From Chloroflexota bacterium (GTDB taxonomy: Bacteria; Chloroflexota; UBA6077; JACCZL01): a DNA stretch of 64,000 bases. The stretch covers positions 117,266 through 181,265 of the forward strand of contig JADLFM010000243.1 of assembly GCA_020845495.1 (NCBI GenBank), in the 5' to 3' direction. The position numbers and the translations under genes were made by a program. Of the stretch, positions 43,449-51,843 are shown one piece after another. Positions within the stretch are counted from its first letter, which is position 1; each line of letters starts with the position of its first letter. Below the pieces are notes generated by a model. It searched no databases. It saw nothing but the letters and a program-made list of their open reading frames with translations, and was not told the origin of the DNA.

Positions 43449-43835
43449 TCAGTGTGTCGGCGGTGGCCCGCGTCGCTTCCCGCCATGATGCGGCTCGTAG
43501 CGCCGGATCTCGACCGGGTCGGTGGTCAGGAGTCCGCCGGTGCCCTCGAGGATGGCGCTGACACCGGGCAGGACCTGTTCGACTCGCTCCTCGCTGTCGA
43601 TCCACTCGAGCACGAGCGGCAGGTCGCTCGAGAGGCTGACGAGCGCGGCGGTATGCACGACGCTGTTCGCCCCAAAGCCGGCCACGCCCCGGGTGACTGT
43701 CGCGCCGGCCGCGCCCTCGCGACGGAGATGGTCCACCAGCGTCTGCCAGAGCGGATGGCCGTGCAGCAACCCGTCCGTATGGTCGTGTTCGCCGAAATAG
43801 ATGCGCACGCGCACGCCACGCCCGACGATCGCCAT
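43449..43835 (-). CDS. DUF190 family protein
   Basis: The 128-residue protein matches DUF190: VRVRIYFGEHDHTDG at the start, LVDHLRREGAAGATVTRGVAGFG, SSDLPLVLEWIDSEERVEQVLPG and a C-terminal GGLLTTDPVEI. The fold resembles PII-like ferredoxin-type domains, and the family often sits beside crcB. The start is 13 bases after the crcB stop, with GGGAGAA upstream, so it is in the fluoride-controlled unit. It probably modulates the channel or senses a ligand (inference). Confidence 0.88.
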   Translation of the reverse strand: MAIVGRGVRVRIYFGEHDHTDGLLHGHPLWQTLVDHLRREGAAGATVTRGVAGFGANSVVHTAALVSLSSDLPLVLEWIDSEERVEQVLPGVSAILEGTGGLLTTDPVEIRRYEPHHGGKRRGPPPTH

Positions 43836-43848
43836 GATCGTTCTCCCT

Positions 43849-44226
43849 CTACCGCCAGATTGCCCGCGCGAACATCATCCCGACGGCGGCAGCGCCCAGT
43901 CCGATGACATTGCTTCCCAATACGTACCCGACCGCGCCGAGCCACTCGCCCTCCTGGACCAATACGAGTGCCTCCATGGTGTAGCTCGAAAACGTGGTAT
44001 AGCCGCCAAGGAAGCCCACCACGAGGAGCAGCCGCCAGGCGGGGTCGGCCACGATCTTCTCGGTCAGAAGCGTCAGGATGACGCCGATGAGCAGGCTTCC
44101 GGTGACGTTGATGAGCAACGTGCCCCAGGGGAACTCCGAGCCAAGGCGCCCGGCGATCCAGACGCCGAGCGCGAAGCGGACGTTCGCTCCGAGAAACCCG
44201 CCCAGACCGATCCATAGCACATCCAT
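43849..44226 (-). CDS. crcB: Fluoride channel CrcB/Fluc
   Basis: The 125-residue membrane protein has four hydrophobic segments and the Fluc hallmarks: GGFLGANVRFALG, FPWGTLLINVTGSLLIGV (pore Asn) and GFLGGYTTFSSYTMEA (central Na+ site and phenylalanine box). It exports fluoride as an antiparallel dual-topology dimer. The ATG at 44226 gives the normal family length; the frame is open upstream, but those residues are not membrane-like. A fluoride riboswitch with a terminator lies upstream (44382-44500), and the DUF190 gene follows. Confidence 0.95.
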   Translation of the reverse strand: MDVLWIGLGGFLGANVRFALGVWIAGRLGSEFPWGTLLINVTGSLLIGVILTLLTEKIVADPAWRLLLVVGFLGGYTTFSSYTMEALVLVQEGEWLGAVGYVLGSNVIGLGAAAVGMMFARAIWR

Positions 44227-44381
44227 CCTCTGCCTCACCCCACGTGCGCCTGGTCGACTCGCAGCCTTCGCCTGGGCCATCAGTTGGCCCGCTGCTATCG
44301 CACTGACGGCGTCGCGTTGCCATGCTGTTTGCGCGACCTTGTTTCCCTCCACCGATCTCCCTCACGTATCCCAGTCACACG

Positions 44382-44424
44382 AAAACGGCTCCTGACGAAC
44401 GGCGTCAACCGTCGGTCAGGAGCC
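44382..44424 (-). terminator. Intrinsic terminator of the fluoride riboswitch
   Basis: On the minus strand GGCTCCTGAC (44424-44415) pairs perfectly with GTCAGGAGCC (44396-44387), followed by GTTTTC. The 5' arm overlaps the 3' end of the aptamer, so fluoride binding should prevent this hairpin and allow crcB transcription. Confidence 0.8.
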
Positions 44425-44498
44425 ATCAGCGGCAGGGCCGCGGTTCGAGCGCCAGACAAGAGTGCCGGGTGCTCGGGCGGGATCCATCACCCGGATCT
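44415..44498 (-). promoter_or_regulatory. Fluoride riboswitch (crcB motif)
   Basis: Read on the minus strand, the leader has GGGTGATGG (from 44492), CCGCCC, AACCGC and GCTGATGGCTCC, the conserved blocks of the fluoride aptamer in order and spacing. An extended -10 (TGC TACACT; the hexamer at 44505-44500) would start transcription just before it. It should turn on crcB and the DUF190 gene when fluoride is high. The remainder of the 44227-44781 gap holds only an 18-bp repeat. Confidence 0.85.
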
Positions 44499-44720
44499 CA
44501 GTGTAGCAGGGTCAGTGCCGGCGTGAGACGCCGGAACGGCAGCCCTCGGCGAACCAGGAGCTCCAACACCTGCCTGCCTGTGTGAGACTGGCGCGAATCA
44601 GGTGCGGGCGGATCGATGGGGGGCGACGGCCAGGCCCAGGCGGCGGTCAGACCTAGGCGGAAGTCAAGTGCGGGTGACAGTCAGACGCAGGCAACGGCCA
44701 GACGCCCGCGGCGGGCACGG

Positions 44721-44756
44721 GCCGTGAGGCGGGCGCAGGCCGTGAGGCGGGCGCAG
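44721..44756. repeat. 18-bp tandem duplication
   Basis: GCCGTGAGGCGGGCGCAG occurs at 44721-44738 and again at 44739-44756, 25 bases past the Fur-family gene stop. Confidence 0.8.
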
Positions 44757-44781
44757 GACCGGCCTCGGCTCGGAGCCGCCT

Positions 44782-45186
44782 TCAGGTGTCCCGCTGGCAG
44801 TCTCCGCAGACCCCCACGATCTCCAGATGATGCTCGCGCGCCCGGAAGCCGGCGTCGACTGCCATGGCGCGGACTGCCCGCTCGATGCGTGCGTCGCTGA
44901 TCTCCTGCACCGCCCCACAGCGCTCGCACACGAGATGATGGTGATGCTGCGCGGCACAGACTACGTAGGCACTACAGCGCTCATCGGTGTGCAGACGATT
45001 CAGCACGCCAAGCTCGACCAGCAGATCCAGCGTCCTGAACACGGTTGCCCGGCCGATGCCGTGCGCCTCCAACTCCTCGTGAAGTTGCCGTGCTGTGAAC
45101 TGGCCGTCCTTGCCCAACACGGCCTCGACGATCGCGCCCCGGGCATCTGTCTCGCGGAACCCGCGCGCCGAGAGCAGCCGCAACAC
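44782..45186 (-). CDS. Fur-family metal-responsive repressor (probably Zur- or Mur-like)
   Basis: The 134-residue protein has an N-terminal winged helix (ETDARGAIVEAVLGKDGQFTA, then GIGRATVFRTLDLLVELGVL) and a C-terminal dimerisation domain with AAQHHHHLVCERCGAVQEI and EHHLEIVGVCGDC, the two CxxC motifs binding structural zinc and the HHHH-region sensor site. It should repress metal uptake when metal is replete. The GTG at 45186 has GAGGAAG upstream. It is the fourth gene after binding protein, ATPase and permease, implying control of that operon. Zinc is likeliest, manganese or iron possible. Confidence 0.87.
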   Translation of the reverse strand: MLRLLSARGFRETDARGAIVEAVLGKDGQFTARQLHEELEAHGIGRATVFRTLDLLVELGVLNRLHTDERCSAYVVCAAQHHHHLVCERCGAVQEISDARIERAVRAMAVDAGFRAREHHLEIVGVCGDCQRDT

Positions 45187-45267
45187 CCGCGCTTCCTCGC
45201 CCTGCCGATCGTCGACAGATCGGCGTACCGTCTCGACCGTGATCGGCTCCCCTCAGCCCCTTCAATC

Positions 45268-46179
45268 TCAGCAAGCCCGTACGTCCTGAGATTGTACCAT
45301 CGCCAGCGTGCCAGTCTCGACGTCCGGCCGGGTGGGCCGCCGGATTCGCCCGAGCGCGAGACTCAGCGCGAAGCAGACGGCTGCACAGAGGACGATACTG
45401 GCGCCGGAGCCGACGCTCAGATGAAACGACACGAGTAGGCCGGCGACGGCGCTCAGGATGCTGACGATGACGGCCGCAAGCATCATCGTCGGGATGCGGC
45501 CGGCAAGCTGCCGCCCAGCCGACGCGGGGATCACCAGGAGCGCTGTGACCAGGATCACACCGAGCGTCCGCAGGCTGATGACGACGGTCAGCCCGATGAG
45601 CCCGAGCAGAAGGTAGTAGAGCAGGCGCGTCGGAACCCCGACCACGCGGGCCATCTCTGGATCGAAGGCCAGCAGCGTCAACTCCTTCGAGAGTAGCAGC
45701 AGCGGGACGAGCACGAGCAACGCCGCGATGGCCAGCGCGAGCAGGTCGAGCGGCCGGATCGCCAGGACGTTGCCGAACAGGTAGCTGTTCAGGTCTGGGA
45801 AGACCCGCACCGCGCCGATCAGGGCGATCCCGAGGGCCGCCGAGGTCGCGAAGACCACACCGACCGCCGCGTCGAAGCGGGTGCGAGTCCTCTCGGCCAG
45901 ATAGCCGATCAGCAGCGCCAGCCCAATCCCAAAGGGAACGCTCGCCAGGAGCAGATCGAGCTTCAGGACGTAGCCCAGCGCCAGCCCGGCGAGGCTGCCG
46001 TGCGAGACGCCCTCGCCGATGAAGGCCAGCCCAAGCAGCACCACGAACGTCCCGACCACGGCACACAGCACCCCGACGCCGAGCGCCCCGACGAGGGCGC
46101 GCTGCATGAACGGGAGCGCGAATGGCTCCACCAGCCAGCCCACGAGCCCGTCCGCCAGCGGCTCCAACAGATTGTCCAT
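45268..46179 (-). CDS. znuB: Metal (Zn/Mn) ABC transporter permease
   Basis: The ~303-residue membrane protein has eight to nine hydrophobic segments of the ABC-3 (ZnuB/TroC) family. QRALVGALGVGVLCAVVGTF at the N-terminus, GEGVSHGSLAGLALGY, LLAFDPEMARVVGVP (cytoplasmic loop contacting the ATPase) and LRTLGVILVTALLVIPASA are characteristic. Two in-frame ATGs (46194, 46179) are possible; the second has GGAGAG upstream. It lies 144 bases downstream of the ATPase gene and 81 bases before the Fur-family gene. Confidence 0.9.
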   Translation of the reverse strand: MDNLLEPLADGLVGWLVEPFALPFMQRALVGALGVGVLCAVVGTFVVLLGLAFIGEGVSHGSLAGLALGYVLKLDLLLASVPFGIGLALLIGYLAERTRTRFDAAVGVVFATSAALGIALIGAVRVFPDLNSYLFGNVLAIRPLDLLALAIAALLVLVPLLLLSKELTLLAFDPEMARVVGVPTRLLYYLLLGLIGLTVVISLRTLGVILVTALLVIPASAGRQLAGRIPTMMLAAVIVSILSAVAGLLVSFHLSVGSGASIVLCAAVCFALSLALGRIRRPTRPDVETGTLAMVQSQDVRAC

Positions 46180-46323
46180 CTCCAGACTCTCCATAGGCTC
46201 TACGATCCACGCCCACCGCGCCGACTCAGCGACCACCTCACGCTTCCGAGTAGGGCAGCACGGCCGCGGCAGGGCACCGCTCACGTCCTCGCCATCCGCT
46301 CGTGTCGCCCGTCAGCCGAGACG

Positions 46324-47400
46324 TCACCTGTGCGCGCGGTAGTCAGGTGCGGATCGGTCGGCCGTGTGTGAGCCTGGCGTGCCCTGGCCCACGCTATGGC
46401 CCACGCTATGGCCCAGGCCCTGGCCCACGAATGGCGCGTGGCATCTCGTCTGCTGGTAGCACGAGCGAGCGGGCGCGGCATGGATCGCTTCATCGCCAGC
46501 GCCGGTGCAGGTGTGTGCGTGCGGGTGGACGTGGTCGGGCGATGACGGCTCGTCGAGGAGACGCCCGAGGTTCAGGCGCCAGTGCCGGTCAAACGTGAAC
46601 GGGGCGAGCTCGTCGAGGTCGTGGGTTGCGACCAGCATCGGTACGCCCTCGGCCCGGAGGCACGTCAGGAGCGTGCCGATGCGAGCGCGGTTCTCGTCGT
46701 CCACCCCGGCCGCCGGCTCATCGAGGACGAGCAGATCTGGCTCTTGGGCCAGCGCGCGTGCCAGGAACACTCGCTGCTGCTGTCCGCCCGAGAGGGCACT
46801 GAACTGCCGACCGGCCAGCCCAAGCAGCCCCACCCGATCGAGCGCCTGGCGCACGATGGCGCGATCGCGCCCAGATGGCCGCCGGAGCAGCCCGAGCCGC
46901 CCGATCCGGCCCATCGCCACCAGATCGAGGGCGGTGGCCGGGAACGCCCGGTCGACGTCGCGCAGTTGGGGCATGTAGCCGATCTGATAGCGGCGCCGGT
47001 CGAGTCGCTCCGGACGTGCGCCGTATACCTCGACGTGTCCGGCCATAGGGACCAGGAGTCCTAGTATGATTTTGAGCAGCGTGCTCTTGCCGGACCCGTT
47101 TGGCCCGAGCAGCGCGACGGTCTGACCCCGATCCAGGCGCGCGGTCACGCCGTCGAGGACGAGACGCTCAGCGTAGCCAGCCCGGACGGCGTCGAGGCGG
47201 AGGGCCGGCGAGCCGGCCGTGGCCGCGTCCGTTGTCGCGTCCCTGGCTGCATCCCCGGCCGCTCCCGCCGTTACCTGCGCCACCGTGAGTGTCGTCAGCT
47301 CTGGTGCTTCGCTCGTCGCCACAGCCACCGCGGTACCTGCCGCATCGTACTGTGTTGTGCGCGTCACCGCGGCCATCAGTTCACGCAGCATCGTCCTCAT
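46324..47400 (-). CDS. znuC: Metal (Zn/Mn) ABC transporter ATP-binding protein with His-rich tail
   Basis: The ABC ATPase of 358 residues is about 100 longer than usual. The core (~65-290) has Walker A LLGPNGSGKST, Q-loop IGYMPQLRDVD, signature LSGGQQQRVFLARALAQ, Walker B LLVLDEPAAGVDDEN and ATHDLDEL. The ~65-residue N-terminal extension is Ala/Thr-rich. The C-terminal tail (~290-358) is His/Cys-rich (DHVHPHAHTC) and ends in repeated GHSVG units made by a short DNA repeat; it may bind metal. The start overlaps the binding-protein stop by four bases (ATGA). Confidence 0.9.
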   Translation of the reverse strand: MRTMLRELMAAVTRTTQYDAAGTAVAVATSEAPELTTLTVAQVTAGAAGDAARDATTDAATAGSPALRLDAVRAGYAERLVLDGVTARLDRGQTVALLGPNGSGKSTLLKIILGLLVPMAGHVEVYGARPERLDRRRYQIGYMPQLRDVDRAFPATALDLVAMGRIGRLGLLRRPSGRDRAIVRQALDRVGLLGLAGRQFSALSGGQQQRVFLARALAQEPDLLVLDEPAAGVDDENRARIGTLLTCLRAEGVPMLVATHDLDELAPFTFDRHWRLNLGRLLDEPSSPDHVHPHAHTCTGAGDEAIHAAPARSCYQQTRCHAPFVGQGLGHSVGHSVGQGTPGSHTADRSAPDYRAHR

Positions 47401-48344
47401 CGGAGGGATGCCACGATAGCGTTGGCAGTGTGTTGCATGGCGCCGAGGTAGGTGTTGGTTGGAGGATCCTGGCTCAGTGTGTCGGTGTACAGATCGGCGA
47501 CGAACGCGGATCCAGTATCGGCCGCCAGTTGTGAGACGAACCGTTCGCTAAAGCCAGCCTCGCCGAAGATGGCTTTGACCTGGCGCTCGCGGACGACCGC
47601 GACGAGGTCAGCATACTCCCGCGCCGAGGGGTCGGCCTCGGGGTTGGCGCTTACGACCGCCAGGTAGGTCAGCCCGTAGCGGCGGGCGAAGTATGGCAGG
47701 CTATCGTGGGTGGTCACGAGCACCCGCTGGTCCGGCGGGATGGTCTGGACCTGCTGCTCGATGGCGGCGTCTAGCTCCTCGAGCTGCGCCGTGTAGCGCG
47801 CGGCGTTCGCCGCGTAGGCGTCGGCATGGTCCGGGTCGATGCGGCTCAAGGTCGCCCGTATCACCTCGACGTACTGGATGGCGTTGCGCGGGTCGAGCCA
47901 GAGGTGGGGATTGCCGCCCTCGTCGGCACCCTGCCCGAAGCTGGTCAGCGTCGGCAGCCTGTCAGAGAGGGTGACGACCTCGAGATCCGGGCGGCCGGCC
48001 GACTGGGGCAGGCGTTCGAGATACCGCTCCAGGCCGAGGCCGTTTGCAAAGAACACGCTCGCGCGCCCGACGGCAGCGGCATCGGCTGGCGTCGGGTCGT
48101 ACGTCTCCGGCTCACCGCCCGGAGGAACGAGCGTCGCGATCGCGACGAGGTCCCCGCCGACATTCCCGATCAGATCGGCGAGGGGTGAGATGCTGGTGAC
48201 GACCTCGATTGCGGCCGGCCCCACAGCCGGCACGTCGTGGGCCGCTGCCAGCGGTACGGCGCTCCTGACGAGCAGGGAGCTCCCGACCGGCAGGGCGCTC
48301 CCGGCCAGCAGGGCAGGGAGGAGCAACAGAGCAAGGCGGAGCAC
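47397..48344 (-). CDS. znuA: Metal (Zn/Mn) ABC transporter substrate-binding protein
   Basis: The ~315-residue cluster A-I binding protein has a signal peptide of about 45 residues (MLRLALLLLPALLAGSALPV). Ligand positions: NPHLWLDP gives the second His, TTHDSLPYFARRYG the third (His as in ZnuA, not Glu as in Mn-binding PsaA), and DLYTDTLS a terminal Asp. At the first position GGEPETYDPTP has Glu where GxxPHxyxPTP has His. GGAGG five bases before the GTG at 48344 fixes the start; the upstream frame would run through the promoter. It feeds the permease/ATPase encoded next. Confidence 0.9.
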   Translation of the reverse strand: MLRLALLLLPALLAGSALPVGSSLLVRSAVPLAAAHDVPAVGPAAIEVVTSISPLADLIGNVGGDLVAIATLVPPGGEPETYDPTPADAAAVGRASVFFANGLGLERYLERLPQSAGRPDLEVVTLSDRLPTLTSFGQGADEGGNPHLWLDPRNAIQYVEVIRATLSRIDPDHADAYAANAARYTAQLEELDAAIEQQVQTIPPDQRVLVTTHDSLPYFARRYGLTYLAVVSANPEADPSAREYADLVAVVRERQVKAIFGEAGFSERFVSQLAADTGSAFVADLYTDTLSQDPPTNTYLGAMQHTANAIVASLR

Positions 48345-48407
48345 GACAACCTCCACAGCAAGCAGCCGCTCATATGACTTGTTATGAAACCGAGTATCAG
48401 AAATAGC

Positions 48408-48436
48408 AGTGTACACATTCGCCGGAAGAGTGTCAA
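48408..48436 (-). promoter_or_regulatory. Near-consensus promoter of the metal-uptake operon
   Basis: On the minus strand TTGACA (48436-48431), a 17-base spacer and TACACT preceded by TG (48413-48408) lie about 64 bases before the znuA-like GTG. The 48345-48663 gap is much more AT-rich than its surroundings and is a likely site for the Fur-family repressor, but I see no clean Zur box. Confidence 0.75.
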
Positions 48437-48663
48437 CTCCGATGGTGACCATGGGTAGTACTTGATAGTGACTCGGAGATACTTCTTGAACGATACCTGG
48501 CCCGAGTATGAGGGAAAGTCTTGATGTCAGGAGAGAGTGAGTACCGATACTAGAAGTGGTCAGGCTGGCGGATAGGGCACACCCTCGGCCCCGCAAAGCG
48601 GGCGTTGACGGTACGGCGCGAGCCCCGCTCAGGGGCGCGCGCGCTCACCTGGCTTGCCGTCGC

Positions 48664-49260
48664 CTACCCGTGTGGAATGCCCAGTTCGTGGCAGACGTCT
48701 TCGACGGGCCGGTTCTGCCAGTGACGGCGGTAGCTCGCGCTGGTCGTGAGGCTGCGCGACAGCATCCGGTCGACGTAGAGCCGTCCGTCAAGATGGTCGA
48801 TCTCGTGCTGAAGAATGCGCGCGTACCAGCCGCTCGCCTCGAAAGTGATTGGCTCAGCCCGCGCGTCAAGTGCCTCGATGCGGACACAGCGGGCGCGCGG
48901 CGTCAGCGCGACGAAACCCGACAGGCTGAGGCAGCCCTCGAAGAAGAGGCGAGACTCCTCCCCTACCACTGACAGCCGAGGGTTCGCCAGCGTCTGGAAC
49001 GGGACCGGCGACCGCTCGCGCTCGGCCAGCAGTTCGGGTGGGACGTCGTGGGTGTACTCGGCCCGATCTTCGATGACCACAAGGCGGATCGGCTCGCCGA
49101 CCTGCGGCGCGGCCAGTCCGACGCCGGGTGCGCCACGCATCGTCTCGCGCATCAGTTCGACGAGTCGCTGGATCTCGGCGCTTCGGATCTCATCGGCGGA
49201 CAGTAGCCGCGCCGACTGCCGTAGGACCGGGTCGCCAACCTGAACGATCTCGAGCTTCAT
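48664..49260 (-). CDS. def: Peptide deformylase
   Basis: The 198-residue metalloenzyme removes the formyl group from nascent proteins. All three motifs are present: GVGLAAPQVG (motif 1), EGCLSLSG (motif 2, metal-binding Cys) and LQHEIDHLDGRLYVDRM (motif 3, HExxH). The C-terminal ~25 residues after motif 3 (YRRHWQNRPVEDVCHELGI) are longer than in the compact type. The ATG at 49260 has AGGTGGG upstream. It is not next to fmt or priA as in many genomes. Confidence 0.95.
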   Translation of the reverse strand: MKLEIVQVGDPVLRQSARLLSADEIRSAEIQRLVELMRETMRGAPGVGLAAPQVGEPIRLVVIEDRAEYTHDVPPELLAERERSPVPFQTLANPRLSVVGEESRLFFEGCLSLSGFVALTPRARCVRIEALDARAEPITFEASGWYARILQHEIDHLDGRLYVDRMLSRSLTTSASYRRHWQNRPVEDVCHELGIPHG

Positions 49261-49595
49261 GTACCCACCTGATGGGACAGACTGGATGGAGGGCTGCGTC
49301 AAGCCCTCTCGCTGTAAGACGAGAGATCCAGCGGCCCGGCTGGCTGAAGCACCGCGAAGATCGCGGCGGCCCCTGGCGGATCGATCGCTACCAGAGCCAC
49401 GTGCCACCAGAGCTACCCGCTGCTCAGGCTGAGCGGCAGGCCGGATGATGATCCGTCTCGACGGCACGGCCGCCGAGCGGGATGATCGGCAAAGTAACGG
49501 GCCGCTCCGTTCAGCGCGACCCTGTCATGTTCGCACGATCCGTGTGCCTCCGAACCAGCCGATGCGCACATCGTACACCCAGGTCGAGTTCTCGT

Positions 49596-49670
49596 TTAGT
49601 ACAGGCCGAGCAGCTTGAGGATGACGATGATGACGATGATGGAGCCGATGACGTACAGGATCGAGTACAT
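49596..49670 (-). CDS. 24-residue single-pass membrane protein
   Basis: This very short gene encodes MYSILYVIGSIIVIIV, then ILKLLGLY and TAA. It is one hydrophobic helix rich in Ile/Val, with a Lys-Leu-Leu-Gly-Leu-Tyr end. A perfect AGGAGGT seven bases before the ATG makes translation very likely. Tiny proteins ending in LGL after an Ile/Val-rich helix recur in bacteria, but I know no function. It stands alone in the 832-base gap between the deformylase and D-aminoacylase-like genes; apart from the 16-bp repeats nothing else is visible there. Confidence 0.65.
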   Translation of the reverse strand: MYSILYVIGSIIVIIVILKLLGLY

Positions 49671-49721
49671 GCTGGCGACCTCCTGGTCGGCCCTGGCGAG
49701 GCACGACTCATACCGGCCGAG

Positions 49722-49786
49722 GCCAGGCAGACCCTACGCCAGGCAGCCCCTACGCCAGGCAGACCCTCCGTCTCGTGGCGGAGGGT
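49722..49786. repeat. Three 16-bp tandem units plus hairpin upstream of the tiny membrane-protein gene
   Basis: GCCAGGCAGACCCTAC-type units lie at 49722-49737, 49738-49753 and 49754-49769. ACCCTCCG (49763-49770) then pairs with CGGAGGGT (49779-49786). On the minus strand this is just upstream of the ribosome site of the 24-residue protein gene. Confidence 0.75.
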
Positions 49787-50092
49787 AGTCTCGTCGGCGG
49801 CCAGCGATCTGGGGGCTGTGGGCTGGAAAGAACCTGGGAGGGCATCGGCTCGCCTTCGTATCACCCACGCGGTACCCTAACGACGACGAGCCGCTCGGCA
49901 TGACCGGCATGACCAGCAGCGCGCCAACAGATGGCGGCGCGGTTGTGGACGATAGTCAGCCACTACCCGCCCACACTACGGCCGGAATCAGTTGGCGAGC
50001 AGTTGGCCGTGCTGCGCGCTCAGGTACGACGTGGGTGGTGGGCGATTCACTTTTGGGCGCGTGAGTCTGGGAGCCGCAAGGAGTGAGCTGAC

Positions 50093-51691
50093 GTGGCCTA
50101 CGATCTCCTGTTCACCAATGCCCGCGTCGTCGACGGGACGGGCAGCCCCTGGTACCGTGCGGATGTGGCGGTCAGCGGCGGCCGGATCGTCGCGATCGGC
50201 AGGCGCCTCGACGGCGAGGCCGCGCGTACTATCGACGTCGCGGATCGAGTGCTGGCACCGGGCTTCTTCGACATGCACTCACACTCGGACGTCATGTTGC
50301 TGGCCGAGCCGCGCCACGAGGCGAAGGTGTTCCAGGGTGTCACGTTCGAGTTGCTCGGGCAGGACGGCCTCTCCTACACGCCAGTCACGCCCGAGGTCCG
50401 CGAGCAGATCCGCCGGCATCTGGCTGGCCTGAACGGCGACGACCCTCGGGCCGGCTGGGGATGGACGAGCGTCAGCTCCTACCTCGACCGCTTCGATGGG
50501 CGGGTGAGCGTCAACGTCGGCTACCTGGTGCCCCACAACGCGATTCGAATCGGGGCGCTCGGCTGGGCCGACCGTCCCGCGACGCCAGCAGAGTTGGACC
50601 GGATGCAGGGAATCGTCGAAGAGGGGATGCAGGACGGCGCCTTCGGTATCTCGACTGGCCTGACTTACCCCCCCAACGTCTGGTCCAATACCGATGAGAT
50701 GGTCGCCATCTGCGAGGTTGCCGCCCGCTACGGCGGCATCTACGTCACCCACATGCGCGGCCACGGCGACGCCTTGCTCGACCCGATCCGCGAGAGCATC
50801 GAGATCTGCCAGCGGGCGGGCCTGCCGCTCCACATCTCGCACCTGAAGGCCGCGCGGCTCGGCAGCGCAGCCAACGTGCGCGGCGTGATCGAGTTGCTGG
50901 AGGGCGCACGCACCGCTGGCCTCGATGTTACCTTCGACAGCTACCAGTACAACGCCGGGAGCTCGATGTTCCACTCAGTGCTGCCGGATTGGGTCCATGC
51001 GGGCGGCCCGGATGCCGAGCTGGCGCGGCTGAGCTCGCCGCACGTGCGGGCCAGGATCCGCGCCACCTGGAGCGAGCAGGCACCGGCCTGGGACCGGCTG
51101 ACGCTCTCGTACCTCCGCTCGGAGGGGCGTCGCTGGATGGAGGGCATGACTGTGGCCGGCGCAATCGCAGCATCCGGCAAAGACCCGACTGACTTCGTGT
51201 GCGATCTGCTGCTCGACGAGGAGCTTGGCGTCGGGCACGTTAGCCAGGCAAGCGGCGGCGACGAGGATCTCGTGGCGCTGCTGACGCACCCGTACCAGAT
51301 GATGGGCAGCGATGGCATCCACCTCGGGAGTGCTACCCACCCGCGCACTTTTGGGACGTTCGCGCGAGTGTTGCAGCACTATGTCCGCGAGCGGCGCGTC
51401 CTACGGCTCGAGGAGGCGATCCGCAAGTTTGCCGCCTTCCCGGCTGCGCGGCTCTCGATCGCGAATCGCGGACTGGTCAAGGTCGGGATGTGGGCTGATC
51501 TGGTCGCCTTCGACGAAGCGACGGTCGCCGAGAACGCCACCTTCGAACGGCCGCGCCAGTTGGCGAGTGGGTTTAGCCACGTCGCAGTGAACGGCCGACT
51601 CGTGCTGGATGAGGGCCAGCATACTGGCGCCACGCCCGGCTGTCCCGTGCGCCTGACCGACCAGCCGGGCCGGCGCTCCGAGGCGCGGTAA
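50093..51691 (+). CDS. N-acyl-D-amino-acid deacylase (D-aminoacylase) family amidohydrolase
   Basis: The 532-residue amidohydrolase has LLFTNARVVDGTGSPWYRADV at the start, PGFFDMHSHSD (HxH metal ligands near residue 62), GIYVTHMRGHGD, LPLHISHLKAA and MMGSDGIHLGS (catalytic Asp). Where D-aminoacylases have a GNCG cysteine ligand, this one has ELLGQDGLSY, as in a subgroup of the family, so metal use may differ. It would release the D-amino acid from an N-acyl conjugate. AAGGAG nine bases before the GTG supports the start. The D-cysteine desulfhydrase-like gene follows, which suggests D-amino-acid catabolism. Confidence 0.88.
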   Translation: MAYDLLFTNARVVDGTGSPWYRADVAVSGGRIVAIGRRLDGEAARTIDVADRVLAPGFFDMHSHSDVMLLAEPRHEAKVFQGVTFELLGQDGLSYTPVTPEVREQIRRHLAGLNGDDPRAGWGWTSVSSYLDRFDGRVSVNVGYLVPHNAIRIGALGWADRPATPAELDRMQGIVEEGMQDGAFGISTGLTYPPNVWSNTDEMVAICEVAARYGGIYVTHMRGHGDALLDPIRESIEICQRAGLPLHISHLKAARLGSAANVRGVIELLEGARTAGLDVTFDSYQYNAGSSMFHSVLPDWVHAGGPDAELARLSSPHVRARIRATWSEQAPAWDRLTLSYLRSEGRRWMEGMTVAGAIAASGKDPTDFVCDLLLDEELGVGHVSQASGGDEDLVALLTHPYQMMGSDGIHLGSATHPRTFGTFARVLQHYVRERRVLRLEEAIRKFAAFPAARLSIANRGLVKVGMWADLVAFDEATVAENATFERPRQLASGFSHVAVNGRLVLDEGQHTGATPGCPVRLTDQPGRRSEAR

Positions 51692-51843
51692 GGGGGTATC
51701 TGGCTGGGGCGGACGGCCTGACGCGTACGAGGGAACCGGACGGGTATCCTGGCTCGGCTAGACCAAAGCTACGAGAGGCTCTACCGGGCCGTACGGACAA
51801 CTCAGATAGGTTTCATCTGGGACTTCATCGTCGTTTCGCCTGC

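Noticed and set aside
48345..48596. Longer metal-binding-protein frame from 48596
   Set aside because: It would place the near-consensus promoter inside the gene and bury the signal peptide; GGAGG before the GTG at 48344 is decisive.
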